Of a DNA stretch of 10,419 bases, positions 6,676-10,419 are shown in pieces. The stretch covers positions 1-10,419 of the forward strand of contig CAKUHW010000015.1 in NCBI GenBank assembly GCA_934659415.1, written 5' to 3'. The position numbers and the translations under genes are program-made. The DNA comes from an uncultured Oscillospiraceae bacterium (GTDB lineage Bacteria > Bacillota > Clostridia > Oscillospirales > Oscillospiraceae). How positions within the stretch are numbered: the stretch's first letter is position 1; each line of letters starts with the position of its first letter. The notes beneath the pieces were generated by a model. That model was not told where the DNA came from. It saw nothing but the letters and a program-made list of their open reading frames with translations, and did no database searches.

Positions 6676-7090
6676 ACCCTGCTGTATCCCCTACGCGGAC
6701 ATTCATGTGGGGGACCGGGCGGCGGGGGAGTGGCAGGTCACGGCGGACATCGTGGACCGCTTCTCCGCCCTGATCGGCGACACGGACTCCTTCCATGTCA
6801 GCGACGAGGCCGCCGCGCGCACGGTGTTCGGCAGGCGCATCGCCCACGCGGTGCACTTGGCCGCCTTTGTCTCCGTGCTCATCGGGCAGAAGCTGCCCGG
6901 CTGGGGCACCATCTACTGCTCCCAGACCTATGAGTTCTATCGTCCCGTCTACCTGGAGGAGACGGTCACCGTGGAGGTCACGGTGCTGGATAAGCTGCCC
7001 CGGCGGCGTCTGCGTCTGCGCACCGCCATGAAAAACGCCCAGGGCCAGCTGGTCCTGGATGGGGTGGCGGTGGTGAAGACCCACCGCTGA
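6668..7090 (+). CDS. MaoC-like (R)-specific enoyl-CoA hydratase
   Basis: This 140-residue hot-dog-fold protein belongs to the MaoC/PhaJ hydratase family, which adds water to a trans-2-enoyl-CoA to give an (R)-3-hydroxyacyl-CoA, or the reverse. The hydratase motif is visible: Asp38 and His43 in GDTDSFH keep the catalytic Asp-x4-His spacing. It is followed by the characteristic AAARTVFGRRIAHAV segment, although the usual N-P of the motif is replaced by D-S. The length is normal for single-domain PhaJ. The start at 6668 overlaps the FabH-like gene by 8 bases. A longer in-frame start at 6590 would run far into that gene and adds no conserved sequence. An (R)-specific hydratase pairs naturally with the FabG-like SDR at 98-817, whose family also handles (R)-3-hydroxy thioesters. 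Confidence 0.88.
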   Translation: MAEPCCIPYADIHVGDRAAGEWQVTADIVDRFSALIGDTDSFHVSDEAAARTVFGRRIAHAVHLAAFVSVLIGQKLPGWGTIYCSQTYEFYRPVYLEETVTVEVTVLDKLPRRRLRLRTAMKNAQGQLVLDGVAVVKTHR

Positions 7091-7128
7091 CCGGCAGACG
7101 CCGGCTCATCAAAGGTTGAACGAACTGG

Positions 7129-7177
7129 ACAGGTCCCCGGCGGTCCATAACCGCCGGGGGCCTGTTGCTGCTTTTTT
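7129..7177 (+). terminator. Terminator of the transporter/ligase operon (convergent region)
   Basis: A 10-bp perfect stem (7135-7144 with 7150-7159, 5-base loop) is extended by five more pairs (7129-7133 with 7161-7165) across one mismatch. Six T residues follow at 7172-7177 after a 6-base spacer, serving the plus-strand operon. The T-tract touches the stop codon of the convergent lipoprotein gene. The hairpin may also slow minus-strand transcription, but no T-tract follows in that direction. Confidence 0.7.
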
Positions 7178-7944
7178 CAGGTGCCCTCCGCGGCGGACTC
7201 GAAGCGGAACGCCCCGTACCACCGCAGAGTTCCGGCCTCTGTCAGGGTGTAGGTCATGCTGCTGTCCTCTGCCATTCTGCCGGAGACGGAGAACACCAGA
7301 AACTCCTCCGGCTCATGGCCCGGCACGCAGTAGGAGAAGGTCTCGGTGGACGCCTCGGGGTCATACCGGTACGGGCGCCACCATGCGCTGCCCAGGCCCT
7401 GGGCGCTCCAGCCGTCCCGGCCCGCCAGCAGGAGCTCCTGGGTCTGAACCCAGACCCCCGCCCCCTGCGTGTCGCACAGGACGAAGACCCGGCAGCGCCC
7501 GTCCTCCGCCCCGGGGAGAGCCTGCACCGTGACCCGGTCCCCCCGGAAGGTGCGCTGGGCCAGCAGGGCGCCCTCTGCCAGGTCCCACACCGCCGCCAGC
7601 GTCCGGTCGTACCCCGCGCCGTGGAGCGGGCGGGTCTTCCAACGGAAGAGAAACAGCGCCTCTTCAGCCCCTGCGCGGGTGAAGCTGCCGTAAAACACCT
7701 GAGAGAGGGCCAGCATGTCCTCTGCGCTCCCGCCCCCGTCCAGGGCGTAGGCCAGCGCGTCATCCGCGGCGGTATCCAGGGCGGCCAGCACCGCGCCCAC
7801 GTCACCGGGGACGGGAGAGCCCGTTTCCAGGGGCTGCACCGGGCCTGCGGGACCATCCGGTTCCGAGGGCAGCGGCGCGCCGTTCCCGCCGCAGCTGCAC
7901 AGCAGCAGGCTGAGGGCGGCAAAGAAGAGAAACAACCTTTTCAT
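7177..7944 (-). CDS. Putative lipoprotein of unknown function
   Basis: This 255-residue protein begins with a basic residue pair and a hydrophobic stretch (residues 4-15) ending in the lipobox L15-C16-S17-C18. It is therefore predicted to be processed by signal peptidase II and anchored by C18 to the outer face of the membrane. A Pro/Gly/Ala-rich linker follows (about 19-50), then a globular region with no motif I recognise. GGAGG lies 7 bases before the ATG. The gene starts 14 bases after the stop of the alcohol dehydrogenase and is probably co-transcribed with it. The pairing gives no clear functional clue. The coding frame is supported by the signal peptide and ribosome site rather than by homology. 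Confidence 0.78.
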   Translation of the reverse strand: MKRLFLFFAALSLLLCSCGGNGAPLPSEPDGPAGPVQPLETGSPVPGDVGAVLAALDTAADDALAYALDGGGSAEDMLALSQVFYGSFTRAGAEEALFLFRWKTRPLHGAGYDRTLAAVWDLAEGALLAQRTFRGDRVTVQALPGAEDGRCRVFVLCDTQGAGVWVQTQELLLAGRDGWSAQGLGSAWWRPYRYDPEASTETFSYCVPGHEPEEFLVFSVSGRMAEDSSMTYTLTEAGTLRWYGAFRFESAAEGT

Positions 7945-7958
7945 AAACGCCTCCGCGC

Positions 7959-9158
7959 TCAGCCCCGCAGGTCCCGGAGGACCGCCAGAAAGTCCTCCCG
8001 GCCCCAGACGGCGGGCACCGGGTACAGGGGGTTGCCCTCCTGCATGGCCCAGGCGACGATCTGCTCCACATCCTCATCCCGGATCATGTCCAGCCGGTCC
8101 GGCAGGTCCATGGCCCGGTTCTGGTCTTCGATCCAGCGGAGGAAGGCCTCCGCCCGCTCCTGCTCGCTGCTTCCGGGCAGGCCGCAGGCGGCGGCCAGCT
8201 CCGCCAGGCGGCGGTGGGCGGCGGCGCCGTACCGGCGCATCACATGGGGCAGGATCACCGCCATGGCCAGCCCGTGAGGTACGCCGTACAGACCGCCCAG
8301 GGTGTGGCCCAGGGCGTGGACGTATCCCACGCCCCCCCGGGTGAAGGCCCGCCCGGCGTAAAAGGCCGCCCGCTGCATCTCCTGCCGGGCGGTCAGATCC
8401 TTGCCGTCCTGCCAGGCCAGGGGCAGATAGGTATGGATGAGGGCCGCCGCCCGCAGGGCCAGGCCGTTCTCCAGACGGGTGTTGTAGGTGTGGTTGGTGT
8501 AGGCCTCCACGGCGTGGCACAGGGCATCCATGCCGGTGGTGGCCGTGAGAAACGGGGAGAGGCCCACCGTCAGCTCCGGGTCCAGCACCGCCCAGGCGGG
8601 GATGAGGGCGGGGTCATTGATGGCGGCCTTGCGGTGAGTGGCGCTGTCGGTGATGACGGCGGCCACCGTGGTCTCCGAGCCGGTCCCGGCGGTGGTGGGC
8701 ACCGCAAACAGCAGGGGGACCCGTCTGCGGACCTTCAGCAGCCCCTGCAGCTGGGCTACCGTCTTGTCCGGGCGGGCCGCCCGGGCGGCTACGGCCTTGG
8801 CGCAGTCCATGGGGGAGCCGCCGCCGAAGGCGATGATGGCCTGGCAGCAGCCGTCCCGGTAGGCGGCATAGCCAGCCTCCACATTGTCGCTGGTGGGATT
8901 GGGCTCCAGGTCTGTAAAGAGCACGGCCTGCACCCCGGCGGCCTCCAGGGCGTTCAGCAGGCCGCGGTTCAATCCCCGGGCGGTGATGGTGCGCCCGGTG
9001 ACCACCAGCACCCGCTCCACACCCTGGGCCCGGACCAGGCCGGGCAGCCGGGTCACGCACCCCGCCCCCTCCAGGCACTGGGGCGTCCGGTAGCCCATAA
9101 AGTAATTGCCGATCTTCACCAGGCCCTGAAAGACCCGGCAGCCGAGTCTGCTCTGCAA
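7959..9158 (-). CDS. Iron-containing alcohol dehydrogenase (group III)
   Basis: This enzyme of about 399 residues interconverts alcohols and aldehydes or ketones with NAD(P)H, using a bound divalent metal, usually iron. In numbering from the TTG start, the nucleotide-binding GGGSPMD lies at 112-118 and TTAGTGSE at 155-162. The expected metal ligands are all present: D211 and H215 (GMDALCHAVE), H281, and H295 in the HALGHTLGGLYGVPHG segment. The reading frame is open to an ATG at 9239, but a near-ideal ribosome site AAAGGAGG (9174-9167) sits 8 bases before the in-frame TTG at 9158. The predicted promoter also starts transcription around 9174. This favours the TTG start and a length typical of the family. 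ATG codons at 9185 and 9182 lack a ribosome site and overlap the -10 region. The substrate is unknown; butanol, propanediol or lactaldehyde-type activities are all found in the family. Confidence 0.92.
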   Translation of the reverse strand: MQSRLGCRVFQGLVKIGNYFMGYRTPQCLEGAGCVTRLPGLVRAQGVERVLVVTGRTITARGLNRGLLNALEAAGVQAVLFTDLEPNPTSDNVEAGYAAYRDGCCQAIIAFGGGSPMDCAKAVAARAARPDKTVAQLQGLLKVRRRVPLLFAVPTTAGTGSETTVAAVITDSATHRKAAINDPALIPAWAVLDPELTVGLSPFLTATTGMDALCHAVEAYTNHTYNTRLENGLALRAAALIHTYLPLAWQDGKDLTARQEMQRAAFYAGRAFTRGGVGYVHALGHTLGGLYGVPHGLAMAVILPHVMRRYGAAAHRRLAELAAACGLPGSSEQERAEAFLRWIEDQNRAMDLPDRLDMIRDEDVEQIVAWAMQEGNPLYPVPAVWGREDFLAVLRDLRG

Positions 9159-9180
9159 GCGCCTCGCCTCCTTTGCCCCC

Positions 9181-9209
9181 ATCATACCGCATTTTCTCTT
9201 TGCGTACAA
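9181..9209 (-). promoter_or_regulatory. Promoter of the alcohol dehydrogenase/lipoprotein pair
   Basis: On the minus strand, TTGTAC (9209-9204) is separated by 17 bp from TATGAT (9186-9181). The predicted start near 9174 falls at the ribosome site, so the leader would be very short. The -35 lies only 12 bp from the end of the palindromic element at 9222-9471. Confidence 0.5.
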
Positions 9210-9221
9210 GGGGGAGCGCCA

Positions 9222-9471
9222 GTTGACAGGGACACACATGGCTTTTCGCGGGGCAAAACAACGGCTGACATCGTTATCCTTGTTGGCGGGCGACAGCCCG
9301 CCTGCCTCGTCAGCCGCCGTCTATCCTCCGCGAAAACTCTGAAGGACTTGCCGGCCGGTCCGGAGCATTGTCTGCAAGGCAGAGGACGCCGGCATACCGG
9401 CGTATGGCAAGGACGATAACGCAGCAGACGGAGGCCCAGTCCGGCCCGCAAGCCTGTGTGCCCTTGTCAAC
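9222..9471. mobile_element. 250-bp non-coding palindromic element (MITE-like or structured RNA)
   Basis: The ends are imperfect terminal inverted repeats. Positions 9222-9244 and the complement of 9471-9450 agree at 21 positions with three single- or double-base gaps, starting GTTGACA and ending TGTCAAC. CGTTATC (9272-9278) begins exactly 50 bp from the left end, and its complement GATAACG (9415-9421) ends exactly 50 bp from the right end. Each half also folds on itself. The left half has stems 9243-9251/9328-9336 (9 bp), 9262-9269/9309-9316 (8 bp) and 9285-9291/9296-9302 (7 bp, 4-base loop). The right half has 9347-9358/9441-9452 (11 of 12), 9370-9375/9424-9429 (6 bp) and 9386-9392/9397-9403 (7 bp, 4-base loop). 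No convincing ORF or target duplication is seen. Confidence 0.6.
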
Positions 9472-9477
9472 CGACGC

Positions 9478-9519
9478 AAAGCACGGACCTTGGCGATCGC
9501 CTCCGGAAGTCCGTGCTTT
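9478..9519 (-). terminator. Distal hairpin, possible tandem terminator of the HTH gene
   Basis: A perfect 11-bp stem (9478-9488 with 9509-9519) encloses a 20-base loop that contains the palindrome GGCGATCGCC. On the minus strand the stem ends in CTTT followed by TGCG, so the T-tract is weak. It lies 43 bp beyond the first hairpin after the HTH gene and may act as a backup terminator. Confidence 0.45.
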
Positions 9520-9529
9520 CTGCAGACTG

Positions 9530-9561
9530 AAGCGCCCGCCGCGGGACATTCCGCGGCGGGC
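9530..9561 (-). terminator. Terminator hairpin after the HTH gene; copy 1 of a 32-bp repeat
   Basis: An 11-bp perfect stem (9534-9544 with 9551-9561) with loop GACATT begins 5 bases after the stop of the HTH gene. The whole 32 bp is identical to 10144-10175. This copy lacks the outer AAAGC/GCTTT pairs of the second copy, because 8 bases are missing on its right side. It has no clear T-tract. Confidence 0.65.
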
Positions 9562-9565
9562 TGTT

Positions 9566-9778
9566 CTAATTTTCTTCTTCATCCGGAATATATTCTGCAA
9601 TGTTCTCCAGACGGCAGCCCAGTGCCCGGCAGAGCCGATCCAGCGTCTTGGTTTCGGTATTTTCGTTGGCGCGCAGGCGGCGGACGGTCTTGCTGTCGAT
9701 GCCGCACCGCTCCCGGAGCTGGTAGGTCGATATCCCCTTCTCAGCCATCACGGACCAAAGCCGGTCAAATTTGATCAT
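9566..9778 (-). CDS. Small Cro/C1-type (XRE) helix-turn-helix regulator
   Basis: This 70-residue protein is essentially a single HTH_XRE domain. Residues 14-37 (ISTYQLRERCGIDSKTVRRLRANE) form the helix-turn-helix. They are followed by the typical TKTLDRLCRALGCRLENIAEYI C-terminal helices and an acidic tail. The frame is open up to 9832, but the start at 9778 is preferred: AAAGGGGG lies 10 bases upstream, and the predicted promoter and operator cover 9807-9850. Single-domain proteins of this type act as small repressors, often of their own gene and a neighbour. It is divergent from an 81-residue gene, and two operator-like boxes lie between the two. Its AT content is higher than that of the flanking genes, which suggests acquisition. 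Confidence 0.88.
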   Translation of the reverse strand: MIKFDRLWSVMAEKGISTYQLRERCGIDSKTVRRLRANENTETKTLDRLCRALGCRLENIAEYIPDEEEN

Positions 9779-9794
9779 CCCGGACCAACCCCCT

Positions 9795-9823
9795 TTGACA
9801 TTTGCCATTATGGGGGTTATAAT
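9795..9823 (+). promoter_or_regulatory. Perfect consensus promoter of the 81-residue gene
   Basis: TTGACA (9795-9800) is separated by exactly 17 bp from TATAAT (9818-9823), so all twelve consensus bases match. The predicted start is near 9830, about 42 bases before the ATG at 9872. The -10 hexamer lies inside the first operator-like box. A second TATAAT at 9841-9846, in the second box, has no good -35. Confidence 0.85.
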
Positions 9824-9835
9824 CTCCATCATTAA
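9807..9835 (-). promoter_or_regulatory. Possible promoter of the HTH gene
   Basis: On the minus strand, TTAATG (9835-9830) is separated by 17 bp from CATAAT (9812-9807). The -35 match is poor. The predicted start near 9800 agrees with translation from 9778. It overlaps the divergent promoter almost completely, so the two would compete for polymerase. Confidence 0.4.
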
Positions 9836-9850
9836 GGGGATATAATCCCC
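9813..9850. promoter_or_regulatory. Twin operator-like boxes between the HTH gene and the 81-residue gene
   Basis: Two 15-bp near-palindromes, GGGGTTATAATCTCC (9813-9827) and GGGGATATAATCCCC (9836-9850), differ at two positions. Their centres lie 23 bp apart, about two helical turns. The first covers the -10 of the plus-strand promoter and sits between the hexamers of the minus-strand one; the second covers the region just after the plus-strand start. This is the usual layout for a small Cro/C1 repressor controlling itself and its neighbour. Confidence 0.6.
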
Positions 9851-9871
9851 ATATTGGTTGTGGAGGTTTAA

Positions 9872-10117
9872 ATGGAACTATACGCAGAAATTTTAGCGCA
9901 GGTCTTGCAGCACGAGACGATTGAAGTTACCTTTCCGGGACTTGAATTATCCGCTGCGGAGATTGTGCAGTCCTCTGCCTATCAGGCGCTGCAAAAGATC
10001 AGATCTATTCTTGATGATGAGAGCCTGAACGATGCAGAGTGTTTTTTGAAAATTGAAGAAATCATTTCCGTTTTTGAATCCATGGGAATTGGGACTTCCC
10101 GCCATGATTTTGGGTAA
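9872..10117 (+). CDS. Small acidic protein of unknown function (81 residues)
   Basis: This 81-residue protein has no signal peptide or membrane segment. It is acidic and mostly helical by inspection, with a short hydrophobic segment TIEVTFPGLEL near residues 16-26. A helical body follows (QALQKIRSILDD, then FLKIEEIISVFESMG), ending in the distinctive tail RHDFG. I recall similar small Firmicute proteins of unknown function with an RHDFG end, but I cannot confirm a family name. GGAGG at 9862-9866 lies 5 bases before the ATG. It is driven by a perfect consensus promoter and is divergent from a Cro/C1-type repressor, so it is probably tightly repressed and strongly expressed when released. Its codon use is more AT-rich than that of the surrounding genes. 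Confidence 0.78.
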   Translation: MELYAEILAQVLQHETIEVTFPGLELSAAEIVQSSAYQALQKIRSILDDESLNDAECFLKIEEIISVFESMGIGTSRHDFG

Positions 10118-10141
10118 GGCCGAGGGGCTGCGCCGCGGAAC

Positions 10142-10180
10142 AAAAGCGCCCGCCGCGGGACATTCCGCGGCGGGCGCTTT
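10142..10180. terminator. Bidirectional terminator between the 81-residue gene and pnp; copy 2 of the 32-bp repeat
   Basis: A perfect 16-bp stem (10143-10158 with 10165-10180) closes on the loop GACATT. On the minus strand it ends in CTTTTG and lies 12 bases after the pnp-like stop; on the plus strand it ends in CTTT, after the 81-residue gene. It contains the 32-bp sequence also found at 9530-9561. Confidence 0.8.
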
Positions 10181-10192
10181 GCATGTTCTGAT

Positions 10193-10419
10193 TTACTTGA
10201 TGGGCTCGCCGGCGGCCTTCTTGGCCTCGATCTCCCGCAGGGCGTCCTTGTAGCTCAGATTGACACGGCCCTTCTCGTCGATCTCGATGACCTTGACCCA
10301 GATCATATCGCCGATGTTCACCACATCTTCCACCTTTTCCACGCGGTGGTTGGCCAGCTTGGAGATGTGGACCATGCCGTCCTTGCCGGGGGCCAGCTCC
10401 ACGAAGGCGCCGAACTGCA
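10193..10419 (-). CDS. pnp: Polynucleotide phosphorylase, C-terminal S1 domain (partial)
   Basis: Only the last 75 or so codons are present; the gene runs off the right edge of the window. The visible protein reads [21 protein letters not shown] at its start, then [31 protein letters not shown], and ends at GEPIK. This is an S1 RNA-binding domain, and the pairing of HISKL with RVEKVEDVV is characteristic of the C-terminus of PNPase, the phosphorolytic 3'-5' exoribonuclease of the RNA-decay machinery. Other S1 proteins cannot be fully excluded without the catalytic RNase PH domains, which would lie to the right. A strong hairpin with a T-tract follows the stop. This is probably core chromosome bordering the accessory module. 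Confidence 0.85.
   Translation of the reverse strand, partial: QFGAFVELAPGKDGMVHISKLANHRVEKVEDVVNIGDMIWVKVIEIDEKGRVNLSYKDALREIEAKKAAGEPIK

Noticed and set aside
9159..9239. Longer dehydrogenase start at ATG 9239
   Set aside because: It would begin inside the palindromic element and upstream of the predicted promoter, and it adds 27 residues with no family similarity.
8214..9419. Plus-strand open frame of 401 codons opposite the alcohol dehydrogenase
   Set aside because: The translation is Gly/Gln/His-rich without motifs, and the opposite strand holds a complete iron-dependent dehydrogenase.
9213..9480. Target-site duplication flanking the palindromic element
   Set aside because: I compared the bases outside 9222 and 9471 and found no convincing direct repeat, so transposition is suggested only by the inverted ends.
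9779..9832. Longer HTH-gene start at ATG 9832
   Set aside because: The extra 18 residues lie across the operator boxes and promoter; the start at 9778 has a ribosome site and gives a typical single-domain regulator.
9368..9835. Plus-strand open frame of 155 codons
   Set aside because: It crosses the palindromic element and two hairpins and then runs antisense to the HTH gene. No ribosome site or domain is visible.
1..10419. CRISPR array, tRNA or rRNA genes
   Set aside because: No regularly spaced direct repeats and no tRNA- or rRNA-like sequences were seen by eye; the only exact long direct repeat is the pair of 32-bp terminator copies.

Overview
The window looks like part of a chromosome from a high-GC Firmicute of the Oscillospiraceae type (a Flavonifractor/Lawsonibacter/Intestinimonas-like gut anaerobe). 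This placement is an inference from GC-rich codon use, strong AGGAGG-type ribosome sites, sigma-A-like promoters and the gene families present. No taxonomic marker gene is complete here, and the genus is not certain.

Positions 1-7177 hold one coherent accessory module. On the minus strand is a FabG-like short-chain dehydrogenase (SDR), ending in a strong hairpin terminator. Divergent from it is a TetR-family regulator with its own terminator. A plus-strand operon follows: a small four-helix membrane protein, a sodium:solute symporter, an AMP-forming acyl-CoA ligase, a FabH-like ketosynthase with an altered active site, and a MaoC-type hydratase. It ends at a hairpin plus T-tract. The gene set suggests that a carboxylic acid is imported, activated with CoA and processed by hydratase, dehydrogenase and thiolase-superfamily steps. 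No acyl-CoA dehydrogenase is present, so an already unsaturated or hydroxylated acid is an attractive but unproven substrate. A sequence box shared by the SDR promoter and the transporter promoter is the best candidate for the TetR operator.

Positions 7177-9209 hold a convergent minus-strand pair: an iron-dependent alcohol dehydrogenase, probably starting at TTG, and a lipoprotein of unknown function. The dehydrogenase promoter abuts a non-coding element of about 250 bp (9222-9471). The ends of this element are inverted repeats, and each half folds into a long nested hairpin, giving a three-way-junction outline. It looks like a MITE or a structured RNA element.

Positions 9478-10180 hold a lower-GC two-gene module: a small Cro/C1-type regulator (minus) divergent from an 81-residue protein of unknown function (plus). 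The shared control region has a perfect TTGACA-N17-TATAAT promoter overlapped by one of two near-identical 15-bp operator-like boxes. The module is bracketed by two copies of a 32-bp terminator hairpin. The window ends in the 3' part of a minus-strand gene with a C-terminal S1 domain, most likely pnp (polynucleotide phosphorylase).
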